The notes: a model not told the origin generated them from the sequence alone. DNA of 45,626 bases from CAZSAT01 sp964604675 (GCA_964604675.1 CAZSAT010000055.1:1-45626), one strand, 5' to 3'. Counted from the stretch's first letter, positions 34,001 through 41,444 are shown. A program made the numbers and translations.

Positions 34001-35181
34001 ATGCGCTCGCCACGTGCGCTTCGGAGCGCGCTGCGCTCGCGTCGGGAGCGCCGCAGGCTCCAACGATGCCAGCACCCATGCCGCCCCCCGAGGGTCTACA
34101 GGCCGCTCGAGCTTCGCTGGAGGGGCTGCGTGCGCGGGTCGAAGCGGCCCGGTCGGGTTCGCAGACCAGCGGCCTGGACGCTGCACGTCTGGCGCTGGAT
34201 GCTGCGGAGGCGTCGGCCCGCGCTTCGGAGGTCGAGGCGCGTCGGAACGCGGCCATCGCGGCCCGGAGCCAGGTGGACGAGGTCGTCGCGACGGTGGCGT
34301 CCCAGCGCGCCCGCCTCGCGGCCTTGTCGCACGATGCCGTCGGGGCGGCACGGTCGCACCACGGGGATCTGGGCGCCCGGTTGGCGCAACGGGCGAGCGA
34401 GGCCACGCTCGCTCGGCAGGCGCTTCTTCGCGTGGCCGAGGGGCGTGCAGCCATCGCCGACCGCCTCTCGGAGCTTCCGCCCCTCGCCTCGAGGCAGGCG
34501 GGCCCGGATGCCGTGGCCTTGGAGGCAGCGCGCGCTCGTCTCATCGTGCTTCGGGCGCGGTCGATCGACGTCCCCGAGGTGCCGTCCCTCGATGCGGGCG
34601 AGGGGCTGGAAGCGCGCACGCTGCGCGCGGCCCGGCTCCAGGCACGGCGGGCACACCTCGCTCGCCTCGGCGCGAAGGTGGCGTCGTTGCGCGTGGACCG
34701 AACGCGTCACCGCCTCGCGGTCGCGATCGTCAAGCGGGATCGCGGCCTGCAGGAGCGTCCGGACGCCTGGGCAGCGCCCGCAGACGTTCGGCGCGGGTCT
34801 GCTCCGGATCCGGCGCCGCTCCGCGAGCGCGCGAGCGTCGGGCGCGACCACTGGACCCGCGTAGGCAGGGACCTGCAAGCCTCCCGGAGGGCCCTGGCGA
34901 ACCAGATGAGGGACGCCGCGGTGTGGCGCCAGGCGGTGGAGAAGGCCATGGAGGCGCTCGAGGAGGCCGCCGAGCGCATGGTCGCCGTGGAGGGGCGCTG
35001 CGATCGCCTCGAGGAGGCGCTGGAGAGGCTTCCCAAGCCTCGTCGGCGCCGTCGATCGGCCCCGGCGGAGCCCTCCTCGGAGCAGGCGACGGTCGTGATG
35101 GAACGCGCACCCTCCGAGCCGGAGGCGAAGCAGGCCCCCAAGCCGCGTGTGCGGGTGTGGAAGCCACCCGGCACGGAGTAG
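31021..35181 (+). CDS. 1386-residue repeat-built coiled-coil protein of unknown function
   Basis: Residues 1-~260 look globular and helical (for example FGQFDELPDDWTPDQILARC). From ~270 to ~1340 the protein is nearly all Ala/Arg/Glu helix, broken by short Pro-rich hinges. The hinges fall near residues 571, 717, 871, 1007 and 1152, preceded by one near 423, so the spacing is 136-154 residues. After most hinges comes a similar opening (for example TAALAAARAAL, EGLQAARASL, VALEAARARL), so these are diverged tandem repeats. Two shorter-spaced hinges lie near 306 and 361. The C-terminus is basic and proline-rich (PKPRVRVWKPPGTE). The start GTG 31021 has only a weak Shine-Dalgarno. I do not recognise a family; a cytoskeletal or chromosome-bridging role would be speculation. 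A long antisense open frame here is a composition artefact. Confidence 0.75.
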   Translation: MIGSDHAVWAVLDAVLQAIPSELAAPLGPGQVDPAPSSEQARLVMELAATMDRGEALRSVACGPRVALELFDAHDAWASDVEGLEADQALDAAWRMSALGRLGWRLFPGEASGAAASLLATRAGRALVAWVAAVDLGVAFGQFDELPDDWTPDQILARCAEELAELCEEHAWPEAVQGGAAVLDDLVPILASAAAAAGAAAGDVAEALRGSLPELSDASREALAAEADAVPVYRALIGRVLVEVAGDGAASATAATAPAAAPDPRVAAKLALQAAVARHTEVQERLAEAKAAHEERRTARDAVVDLRAQTPGVEEREAGSVDLPDLGTARGNRDAAAERVAAERASWEDLVEEHERAMAALEALPRVEPVHAVGVDTAALRARIRAVGDQQAAVARAIHAAREAAVVESKAAREEAAAALGAVRDARQVQVPAEVEQVEVERPDGAAVRARHAAAQARCVAARKRLQGLDLTDAREILVGAQDADLEARERAEAASERQGTAEQERDAAQGRVRDLRDRIAALGDARRARLVAALAAARDIVASLDGRIDGQDRNAVSRMAEVVAARSALAERNAPVQGPEGALDEVEGLVEARVRQERALLRRDAAAAALTACEQDVRNARDAAASASAAAAAADTRSEGARETSAGCVREQEARHDAAQALRARLGRVGEALRSGLSAARVRGEGVEQAVAAAGARRVDAEARLAALREERAALASARPGRTTPPVVEAPTAALAAARAALRDRTGACREAEAAIPLEALEAARAALETARAAAAEAARAGAVAVREAEVAGRRCEQARAAADELRVRLEVEGAARRQALEGLTQAARERLASAEARLGATRARVDEVLEGLEGVRETRTGLVAARAARSGAGPGIELEMPDASGAQGRVEAAQIRLAAARDELDEASLAAAVDLFQRGEAAAAAALRVGQEADAKLADATAGVDALVQQVARLRGHRARLSGDVLGAARAAAEEAAQRLAEVEARRASANDALATCASERAALASGAPQAPTMPAPMPPPEGLQAARASLEGLRARVEAARSGSQTSGLDAARLALDAAEASARASEVEARRNAAIAARSQVDEVVATVASQRARLAALSHDAVGAARSHHGDLGARLAQRASEATLARQALLRVAEGRAAIADRLSELPPLASRQAGPDAVALEAARARLIVLRARSIDVPEVPSLDAGEGLEARTLRAARLQARRAHLARLGAKVASLRVDRTRHRLAVAIVKRDRGLQERPDAWAAPADVRRGSAPDPAPLRERASVGRDHWTRVGRDLQASRRALANQMRDAAVWRQAVEKAMEALEEAAERMVAVEGRCDRLEEALERLPKPRRRRRSAPAEPSSEQATVVMERAPSEPEAKQAPKPRVRVWKPPGTE

Positions 35182-35226
35182 CGGTAGCGCGCTTGGTTCG
35201 CCCGGGCTCGTCTCGCTCGCTGGCGC

Positions 35227-35242
35227 TCAATCAAATGATTGA
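35227..35242. promoter_or_regulatory. Candidate operator, 7-2-7 palindrome before the PhyH gene
   Basis: TCAATCA-AA-TGATTGA is a perfect inverted repeat and strikingly AT-rich in this GC-rich genome. It ends 2 bp before the TAGCAT -10 candidate and 12 bp before the ATG, a position suited to repression. The form is typical of TetR-family operators; no regulator gene is adjacent. Confidence 0.6.
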
Positions 35243-35243
35243 T

Positions 35244-35249
35244 TAGCAT
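35244..35249 (+). promoter_or_regulatory. Leaderless-type -10 element (TAGCAT)
   Basis: TAGCAT ends 5 bases before ATG 35255, and no Shine-Dalgarno is present. It does not overlap another gene's stop codon, so it is one of the cleaner examples of the pattern. Confidence 0.5.
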
Positions 35250-35254
35250 GGACC

Positions 35255-36199
35255 ATGGTCGCCACCGTCACCGCGCCCGATGAGGCACCGCCCGCGCCCG
35301 TCGACGAGGGGGCGTGGCTCGATCTCGGCGCGGAGGCCGTCGCGCAGGTCGCGTCGGATCTGCCGCTCGGCACCCGCTTCCGGCTCCGCGAAGCCATCAC
35401 ACCCGTGCAGGCCTGCTTCCTCCAACGGCATGGGTTCCTGCTCTTCGACCGCGTGGCGTCCCAGGACGAAGTGGCCGCGATCGGTGGTGAGCTGAAGCGG
35501 ATCGAGGCGGAGCTGCTCGAGGCTGGCACACGCAAGGTGTACGGGGTGCCGGTCTGGTTCGGGCGTGACCCCGACGGCCGGCCCTGGCTCCAGCGCATGG
35601 GCTTCGCGTCCACGATGTCTGGCTGGCTGGCTGGCTTCGTGCGGGACCCACGTTTCGAGCCCATCCGCACGCTCATCGGGGCCGACGCGCGCATCGGGGA
35701 TCGCGAGAAGGACGGGCTCGTGGTGAACCGCTATGTCAACAGCCCGGGCAGCTTGCGGCCAGGACTCGCCTGGCACACCGACGCCCTACGCGACGTCTTC
35801 TACAACCGCGCGATGCCGGGTCCGATGCTCAACGTCGGCCTGCACCTCGATCGGGTGCGTGCAGCGGACGGCGGCCTGCGGCTGTTGCCGGGCACCCACC
35901 GCCAGTCGGCCTGGTCGACCCTCTTCTCCAAGGTGCACTTCGTCACGCAAGCGCCCGATCCGCGGGAGATCGCCGTCGAGACCTGGCCGGGGGACCTGAC
36001 CGTGCACGACGGGCGGATGTGGCACCGCGTCGCAGCGAACCCCCAGGTCGGCTGGGCCAGCCTGCGGCGGAGCCTCTACGTGCCGTATGTGTGCGACAGC
36101 TTCGCTCCGAAAGAGCCTCACAGCGGCACGCCGGCGTACCTCCGCTTCTTCGATGCCGTGATGCGCCTTCGCGGCTGGCTGTTCGACCGCCGGAGCTGA
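35255..36199 (+). CDS. Phytanoyl-CoA dioxygenase (PhyH) family protein
   Basis: The 314-residue protein has the 2-oxoglutarate/Fe(II) oxygenase ligands as WHTD near residues 173-176 and a distal His in DGRMWHRV near 254. An arginine follows in SLRRSLYVPY. PhyH enzymes hydroxylate acyl-CoA or various natural-product substrates; the substrate here is not evident. The palindrome upstream suggests inducible expression. The stop TGA abuts the convergent kinase stop with no gap (TGATCA). A second ATG at 35249 is out of frame with the conserved protein. Confidence 0.85.
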   Translation: MVATVTAPDEAPPAPVDEGAWLDLGAEAVAQVASDLPLGTRFRLREAITPVQACFLQRHGFLLFDRVASQDEVAAIGGELKRIEAELLEAGTRKVYGVPVWFGRDPDGRPWLQRMGFASTMSGWLAGFVRDPRFEPIRTLIGADARIGDREKDGLVVNRYVNSPGSLRPGLAWHTDALRDVFYNRAMPGPMLNVGLHLDRVRAADGGLRLLPGTHRQSAWSTLFSKVHFVTQAPDPREIAVETWPGDLTVHDGRMWHRVAANPQVGWASLRRSLYVPYVCDSFAPKEPHSGTPAYLRFFDAVMRLRGWLFDRRS

Positions 36200-37072
36200 T
36201 CAGCTCGTCGGGATCGCCGTGGCTGCGGCCTCCAGGAGCACCTGGTCTTCGCCGGGAAAGCGCACGCCTGGCGGAACCGAGGGCAGGTCGGGCAGCGCTT
36301 CGTGCAGGCCGTCGGCCAAGGCCTCCACGGTCTGGGGCCGACCTCCGGGGGCGTCGTCGGTTGCGGCACGGATGAGCTTGAACAGCCGTTCGTCGATGCG
36401 GCCGCGGTATGGCGGGAGGTCCCGCGCCATGTCCAAGGGGTCGAAGGCCGTGAGCAGCGAGAACAGCACGGCGGCCGTGGAGAACACATCGGACACCACG
36501 GTGGCGCGCGTGGCGTCTGCACGCTGCTCCGGCGCCATGTAGCCGAGGCTTCCCATGCGGGTGCCGGGCTGGGTGAGCGTGCTCGCCGCCAGGCTGTCGT
36601 GGGCGATGCCGAAGTCGCACACCTTCACCACACCACGGGCCGCGAAGAGCACGTTGGAGGGCTTGATGTCGCGATGGACCACGCCGGACGCGTGCGCCGC
36701 GCCCACGGCCGAGCACACCTGCAGAGCCGTGCGGGTGGCCATGCGGGCTGGCATGGGTCCGTGCTCGTGGCTCCAGTCCCACGCGGTGCCGTGCTCGGCG
36801 AGCTCGACGGCCAGCCAGGGGCGCGACGCCATCTGGTCCCAGTCGAGCAGACGCACGATGCCCGGGTGATCGATGCGCTCCAACAGCTGCGCCTCGCGCA
36901 CAAACCGAGCGACGGCCTTCTTGTGTCGTGACATCGCGGGACTCAAGAGCTTGATCGCGACATCGGGGCCACCTTCGGCGTCGGTGGCGCGGAAGACGTC
37001 GCCGAAGGTGCCCTGACCGATCTGCACGGTCAGCGCCCAACGGCCTTCGCCGACGTGGGAGGGGTGCTTCAT
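36200..37072 (-). CDS. Soluble Hanks-type Ser/Thr protein kinase
   Basis: The 290-residue protein is little more than a kinase domain. It has the glycine loop GQGTFG near 19-24, the lysine in VAIKLL, the catalytic loop HRDIKPSN, DFG, and the APE motif as MAPEQ. No transmembrane or sensor domain follows, so it is cytoplasmic. It should phosphorylate Ser/Thr residues of unknown partners. It is 26 bp downstream of the truncated haemoglobin gene on the same strand, so they are probably co-transcribed. ATG 37072 has CGAGG 6 bases upstream. A longer frame upstream runs through the haemoglobin gene and is not real. Confidence 0.88.
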   Translation of the reverse strand: MKHPSHVGEGRWALTVQIGQGTFGDVFRATDAEGGPDVAIKLLSPAMSRHKKAVARFVREAQLLERIDHPGIVRLLDWDQMASRPWLAVELAEHGTAWDWSHEHGPMPARMATRTALQVCSAVGAAHASGVVHRDIKPSNVLFAARGVVKVCDFGIAHDSLAASTLTQPGTRMGSLGYMAPEQRADATRATVVSDVFSTAAVLFSLLTAFDPLDMARDLPPYRGRIDERLFKLIRAATDDAPGGRPQTVEALADGLHEALPDLPSVPPGVRFPGEDQVLLEAAATAIPTS

Positions 37073-37098
37073 GGGACCTCGGACACCCTCAGGGTGCC

Positions 37099-37476
37099 TC
37101 ATGCGGGCCGGTTGCGCATGTGTTCCGCCACCTGGAGGAAGCTCTTGTACAGCTGCATGCGCTGGAGCTCCGGGAGCCCTGCATCGGCCAGCGCATCGTG
37201 CATGCAGGCCATCCACTGGTCGCGAGCGGCCTCGTCGATGGGGAAGGGGAGGTGCCGGGCGCGCAGGCGCGGGTGACCGCGACGCTGGTGGTAGAGCGGC
37301 GGCCCGCCCATCCAACCGCTGAGGAACTCGAAGAGCTTCTGCCGGCTCTCTCCGAGGTCGTCGGGATGCATGGCGCGGATCGGCGCACAGTCTTCCCGAG
37401 CGTCCATGGCGTCGTAGAAGCGGTCGACCAGGGCGCGTATGCCTCGTTCTCCGCCAAGTTGCTCGTAGACCGGCAT
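37099..37476 (-). CDS. Truncated haemoglobin, group II (TrHbO-like)
   Basis: The 125-residue protein has the typical short globin pattern: a FYDAM B-helix with a tyrosine, RLRARHLPF carrying the proximal histidine, and the group II tryptophan in RDQWMACM. It binds haem and may handle O2, NO or peroxide. ATG 37476 has no Shine-Dalgarno of its own; it overlaps the TGA of an 11-codon leader ORF (TGATG), so translation is likely coupled. The kinase gene follows after 26 bp. Confidence 0.88.
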   Translation of the reverse strand: MPVYEQLGGERGIRALVDRFYDAMDAREDCAPIRAMHPDDLGESRQKLFEFLSGWMGGPPLYHQRRGHPRLRARHLPFPIDEAARDQWMACMHDALADAGLPELQRMQLYKSFLQVAEHMRNRPA

Positions 37477-37511
37477 CAGGTGGTGGTCCCGTGCGCGTGC
37501 CGCTCCGCCAT
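37476..37511 (-). CDS. 11-codon leader ORF before the truncated haemoglobin
   Basis: The peptide reads MAERHAHGTTT. It has the strong Shine-Dalgarno GAGGAGG with a 4-base spacer, and its TGA overlaps the haemoglobin ATG as TGATG. A TAGCGG hexamer lies 15 bases before its ATG. It probably delivers ribosomes to the globin start; a regulatory role is possible but unproven. Confidence 0.5.
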   Translation of the reverse strand: MAERHAHGTTT

Positions 37512-37557
37512 CGTGCCTCCTCGACCCCGCTATCCCGCCGCTGAGCGACACCCGCGG

Positions 37558-37563
37558 TAGCGT
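37558..37563 (+). promoter_or_regulatory. Leaderless-type -10 element (TAGCGT)
   Basis: TAGCGT ends 7 bases before ATG 37571, with no Shine-Dalgarno. It sits in a 59-bp divergent gap that also holds the TAGCGG promoter candidate of the leader ORF on the other strand. Confidence 0.5.
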
Positions 37564-37570
37564 GCGGTCG

Positions 37571-40114
37571 ATGAGCTCCCGCGCCCTCGTCGTGCACGCC
37601 ACCGATCTGCTCGTGAAGGGCTACGTCGCCGTGTCACCTGACCGGGGTCGAGGGGGCACGACCAACGGGCTCTGGGGCGTCACCCGGGTCGTGCGTGAGG
37701 CGATCAAGTTCAAGGATCCCGAGGTCGCCGTCGCGGTGCTCGGCGCCTTGCCCCGGGACGCCGCTCGCGGGTTGATCGACCAGGCGGAGCGGTTGCCCGA
37801 CCTGCTCCGCGCTCACGGGGTGGTGGTCGTCGAGGCCCCCGAGCACACCATCGATGTGGTGGCTTCCTACGTGGTCGCGGCGCTGCAGGACGGGCGCGAC
37901 GTGGTGGTGGCTGGCAGCGACAAGCGGCTCGCGCAGCTGGTGAGCCCGCGCGTGTGGTGGTTCGATGGCTACAAGCGCGTTCGGTACACGATCGATGCCG
38001 TGCAGAAGCGTTTCGGCGTGGCGCCGGACGAGGTGGCCGGTTGGCTGGCCCTCGTGGGCGACCGGGACAGCTGCCCGGGGGTGAAGGGCATCGGGGCGAA
38101 GGGCGCGGTGGATCTGATCGGCGCGCACGGGTCGGTGCGAGCGGCGCTCGAGGTGGCCGAGGCGTTGCCGGGCCGAACCGGTAAGGCCCTGCGAGCGAGC
38201 CTGGAGGAGGCTTGGCGACAGCTCGCACACGCGGTGCTCGACACGTCGGCCGTGTTGCCGAGACCCTGGGCCGAGCTGAGGTGGACCGCCCCGGACGTCG
38301 CCTCGCTCGACCGTCTCTATGCCGAGCTGGGATTCTTTCGCTGGTTGGCTTCGGCCACCCCGCCGCTGAGCTGGCGCGTAATGGAGCCAGCCGACCTGGT
38401 CGAGACCCTGACGCAGCTTCGGCGAGAGGTCTCGATCTACCCGGTGATCGGCGACCCCTCACCACCGAGGGGAACCCTCGTGGGCCTGGCGCTCTCAGCC
38501 GGGAAGGGGGAAGCCGTGTACGTGCCGCTGCAGGGTGGCGTGCCCGTGGCGCTGGTGGCGTGGCTCGAGGACGAGGCCGTGACCAAGGTGGGCCACGACA
38601 CCAAGGTCGCACGGGTGGCTCTGGCCCGGAAGGGCGTGACGCTGCGCGGCGTGGTGGGGGACGCCTGCCTGGCCTCCCACCAGCTGGAACCGAGCGGGTT
38701 GGCTCCCCACGACCTCGGCCCGACCGCCCAGGCCGTGCTCCAGCGCGCCGTTCGTCACGCCGACGAGGTGCGCGGTCGCGGCGCGAAGAGGAAGGGGTTC
38801 GAAGATCTTCCCGACGACGTGGTCGGAGAATTTGCGTGTCACCTCGCCGAGACCAGCGGTGTGCTCTGGCGCCACCTCGCGCCGGACGTCAACCCCCGCC
38901 AGATGGACGAGGCCTTGGCGCTGTCGGAGACGCTCGTGCGCATGGAGCTTCGGGGCATGGCGGTGGACGTCGCCTCGCTGGAAGCCACGGCGGTCGACTG
39001 GGTGGCAGAGCGCGCCGGTCTCGAGACAACGATCTACGAACACGCGGGCAGGTCCTTCGGAATCGGCTCCACGAAACAGCTCGGCCACGTGTTGTTCGAG
39101 GAGCTGGGGCTGACGGTGATGGCCCGGACCAAGACCGGCTGGAGCACGAAGAACGCAGCGCTCGAACGCATCGTGCACGAGCACCCGATCGTCGCGCTGG
39201 TCCTGCGCTGGCGCCTGCTCAAGCGGCTGCAAGACACCTGGATCACCGCCCTGGTGGCTTGCGTGGATCCAGACGGACGGGTTCGCTCCACCTTCTCGCC
39301 CTCGCGTTCCTTCACGGGTCGTCTCGTGAACTTCGCGCCGGACCTGGGTCGGGTCCCCGGACGCACCCAGGACATGGCGCGGATTCGAGAGGGCTTCCGG
39401 GCGCCGCCCGGTCGTGTCATCCTGAGCGTGGACTACCACCAGCTCGGCCTCCACGTGCTCGCCCACCTCTCGCGGGATCCCGCCCTGATCGAGCCACTCG
39501 GACGAGGTGCCGACATGCATCGCGAGACCGCGTGCGCGCTCTTCGACCGCACGCCGGCCGAGGTCAGCTACGACGAGCGGCAGGTGGCCAAGGTGGTCAA
39601 CTTCGCGACCTTTGCGGGTCAAGGGGCCAGCGCCCTCGCCCTCCAGCTGGGCGTCGAGATCGAGGAAGCGAAGCGCTTGATCGTGAAGTTCGACGCCCGC
39701 TACCACGTGACACGCGCCTACCAGGAAGGCGAGCTGCAGCTGGCCCGCACGCGCGGCTGGATCGAGACGCTCGCGGGCCGGCGCTGGCCGATCCACGACC
39801 TGGAGGCGCGGGATCCGATGACACGTCAATACGCCGAGCGCCTGGCCCGGCGCGCGACCCATGAGGCCAGCGTGGCCGATGTCGGTCGTGCCGCCCTCGT
39901 GCGTTCGGAAGCAGAACTCCTGGCGGCCGGTGTCGACGCCTTCCCGCTCGTGGTCGTGTTGGACGAGGTCCTGTTCGAGGTCGCCGAAGACGAGCTTCAT
40001 CGGGCTGCCCAGGTGGCAGCGAGCGCGATGCGCGGTGTCTATGACCTCGTGGTGCCCCTGACGGTGGGCTGCAAGGCCGGGCCCAGCTGGGGCGAGCTGG
40101 AGGTGCTGACGTGA
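37571..40114 (+). CDS. DNA polymerase I paralogue with degenerate active sites
   Basis: The 847-residue protein follows the full Pol I plan: 5'-nuclease-like (~1-270), 3'-5' exonuclease-like (~280-430) and Klenow-type polymerase (~440-847). Nuclease residues are eroded: the usual aspartates of the FDA and EADD motifs are lost, GDSSDN is GDRDSC, and the exonuclease DxE is absent. In the polymerase, motif A is DYHQLGLH (Asp621 kept, the E710 equivalent is Gly626) and motif B is RQVAKVVNFATFAG (Arg670, Lys674, Phe678 kept, the Y766 equivalent is Ala682). Motif C is LDE (the H881 equivalent is Leu797, Asp798 and Glu799 kept). Both metal-binding aspartates remain, so weak or altered synthesis is possible. 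It is probably a second copy beside a normal polA elsewhere. GTG 37562 is an alternative start. Confidence 0.85.
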   Translation: MSSRALVVHATDLLVKGYVAVSPDRGRGGTTNGLWGVTRVVREAIKFKDPEVAVAVLGALPRDAARGLIDQAERLPDLLRAHGVVVVEAPEHTIDVVASYVVAALQDGRDVVVAGSDKRLAQLVSPRVWWFDGYKRVRYTIDAVQKRFGVAPDEVAGWLALVGDRDSCPGVKGIGAKGAVDLIGAHGSVRAALEVAEALPGRTGKALRASLEEAWRQLAHAVLDTSAVLPRPWAELRWTAPDVASLDRLYAELGFFRWLASATPPLSWRVMEPADLVETLTQLRREVSIYPVIGDPSPPRGTLVGLALSAGKGEAVYVPLQGGVPVALVAWLEDEAVTKVGHDTKVARVALARKGVTLRGVVGDACLASHQLEPSGLAPHDLGPTAQAVLQRAVRHADEVRGRGAKRKGFEDLPDDVVGEFACHLAETSGVLWRHLAPDVNPRQMDEALALSETLVRMELRGMAVDVASLEATAVDWVAERAGLETTIYEHAGRSFGIGSTKQLGHVLFEELGLTVMARTKTGWSTKNAALERIVHEHPIVALVLRWRLLKRLQDTWITALVACVDPDGRVRSTFSPSRSFTGRLVNFAPDLGRVPGRTQDMARIREGFRAPPGRVILSVDYHQLGLHVLAHLSRDPALIEPLGRGADMHRETACALFDRTPAEVSYDERQVAKVVNFATFAGQGASALALQLGVEIEEAKRLIVKFDARYHVTRAYQEGELQLARTRGWIETLAGRRWPIHDLEARDPMTRQYAERLARRATHEASVADVGRAALVRSEAELLAAGVDAFPLVVVLDEVLFEVAEDELHRAAQVAASAMRGVYDLVVPLTVGCKAGPSWGELEVLT

Positions 40115-41154
40115 TGTGGCTGATGCTGCTCGGCTGCCGCGACAAGGTGTTCTTTGACACCCCGATTCCGCCGGACCACCCCTGGGAGCGCGCCGACCCG
40201 AGCGATGCATGGCAGACGCGGTTCGACGCGGCCTGGGCCTACCACCGCGAGGTGGGTGGCTTGGCCATGCTGGCCGTGCAGGGCGAGGCGCTGGTGTACG
40301 AGCGCTACGCAGAGGGCGTGGAGGACTCGACCCCCTGGCCCTATTGGAGCGGCACGAAGACCTTCGCCTGCGCCATGGCCATGGCCGCTGTCGACCAGGG
40401 CTGGCTCGCGCTCGACGAGAAGGTGGGGGCCACCCTGGAGCTGGCACTCGAGCAACAAGCGATGACCGTCCGCCACCTGCTGCAGTTCACCAGCGGGGTG
40501 CAGAACGCGTACTGGAAGCTCAACGTGGACAGCTTGTACTCGGCGGAGACGCAGCGCGTCGACGACAAGTACGCGGTGGCTCTCTCCCAGCCGCAAGAGC
40601 ACCCTCCAGGCGAGGTGTTCGACTATTCGCCCGTGCACCACCTGATCTTCGGGGCGCTCCTGGAGGCGAAGCTGAACGAGGACACCCTGGCCTGGTTCGA
40701 GCGCAGCGTGCTCACGCCGATCGGCTTCCGCTACGCGGGGTGGCAACGCGACCCGAGCGACAACCTGCTGATCCACCTGGGCGTGTGGAGCACGGCTGCG
40801 GAGTGGCTCCGCTTCGGGGTGCTGTTGCGCGACGACGGGGCCTGGGAGGGCGACCAGGTGCTGCCCGCGGGCACCCTGGCGGCGTGCGGGCAGGGGAGTG
40901 ACGCCAACCCGGCGTACGGCCTGAGTGCGTGGCTCAACCAGGAGGTGCCTGACAGCGTCGAGATCGACCTCGGCGTGGAGCTCGAGGAGGACGGGCCGCT
41001 CTTGTACGCGGGTGGCTACACGGATCTGGTGGCGGCGGCCGGTGCGAGCGGGCAGCGGGCCTACATCGTGCCCTCCGAGGACCTCGTGGTCGTGATCCTG
41101 AGCGACAGCCGCGACTTCGCCGACCCTGTGTTCCTGAGCGAGCTGCTGCCGTGA
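40114..41154 (+). CDS. Serine beta-lactamase/PBP-like hydrolase lipoprotein
   Basis: The 346-residue protein begins MWLMLLGC, an eight-residue lipoprotein signal. It then shows the penicillin-binding fold motifs SGTK (SxxK, nucleophilic Ser near 79), a YxP-type FDYSP near 170, and a late GGY corresponding to the HxG/KTG position. This is the class C beta-lactamase/esterase superfamily, which includes D-aminopeptidases and esterases, so antibiotic resistance should not be assumed. ATG 40114 overlaps the polymerase TGA (TGATG). No Shine-Dalgarno is needed if translation is coupled. Confidence 0.82.
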   Translation: MWLMLLGCRDKVFFDTPIPPDHPWERADPSDAWQTRFDAAWAYHREVGGLAMLAVQGEALVYERYAEGVEDSTPWPYWSGTKTFACAMAMAAVDQGWLALDEKVGATLELALEQQAMTVRHLLQFTSGVQNAYWKLNVDSLYSAETQRVDDKYAVALSQPQEHPPGEVFDYSPVHHLIFGALLEAKLNEDTLAWFERSVLTPIGFRYAGWQRDPSDNLLIHLGVWSTAAEWLRFGVLLRDDGAWEGDQVLPAGTLAACGQGSDANPAYGLSAWLNQEVPDSVEIDLGVELEEDGPLLYAGGYTDLVAAAGASGQRAYIVPSEDLVVVILSDSRDFADPVFLSELLP

Positions 41155-41182
41155 TGGAGGCGTCTTCGGGCCCGACTCCGTG

Positions 41183-41188
41183 TAGGGT
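41183..41188 (+). promoter_or_regulatory. Leaderless-type -10 element (TAGGGT)
   Basis: TAGGGT ends 6 bases before GTG 41195, the likely original start of the broken sterol-desaturase-like gene. Confidence 0.35.
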
Positions 41189-41194
41189 CGACCG

Positions 41195-41418
41195 GTGGGT
41201 TTCCGTTACACGTCCCCGCCCCTGACGCAGTGATCGCCACCCACACCTTCGGGGCGCATCACTCCGGCTACGCGGTGCCTTGGTCGAGCTGGTCGGTGCA
41301 CCGCGACTGGCACCATTACCGCTTCATGGAGGCCTTCGGCACCTTCGCTCTGATCGGCCGGCTGCTCGGCACGGACTCGGAGCTCCGGAGCCTCGGGGAC
41401 TGGCAGGAGGTGAGCTGA
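41195..41418 (+). pseudogene. Sterol desaturase/fatty acid hydroxylase remnant
   Basis: From ~41236 the frame encodes HHSGY, then VHRDWHHYRF and RLLGTDSEL, which is the C-terminal end of the sterol desaturase/fatty acid hydroxylase family (HxHH iron ligands, terminal GTD). The rest (~200 residues with membrane helices and earlier His boxes) is missing. A 12-codon frame GTG 41195-TGA 41233 (MGFRYTSPPLTQ) precedes it with a good promoter spacing and overlaps GTG 41230. This looks like an original N-terminus joined out of frame to the C-terminus by an internal deletion. A short functional protein is unlikely because the membrane helices are absent. An assembly error cannot be excluded. Confidence 0.55.
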
Positions 41419-41444
41419 CCGGCAGCGCCCCGGAGCCCGGGTGG

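Noticed and set aside
40114..41154. Calling the serine hydrolase a beta-lactamase resistance gene
   Set aside because: SxxK and YxP-type motifs are shared with esterases and peptidases of the same fold, and the context gives no sign of a resistance role.
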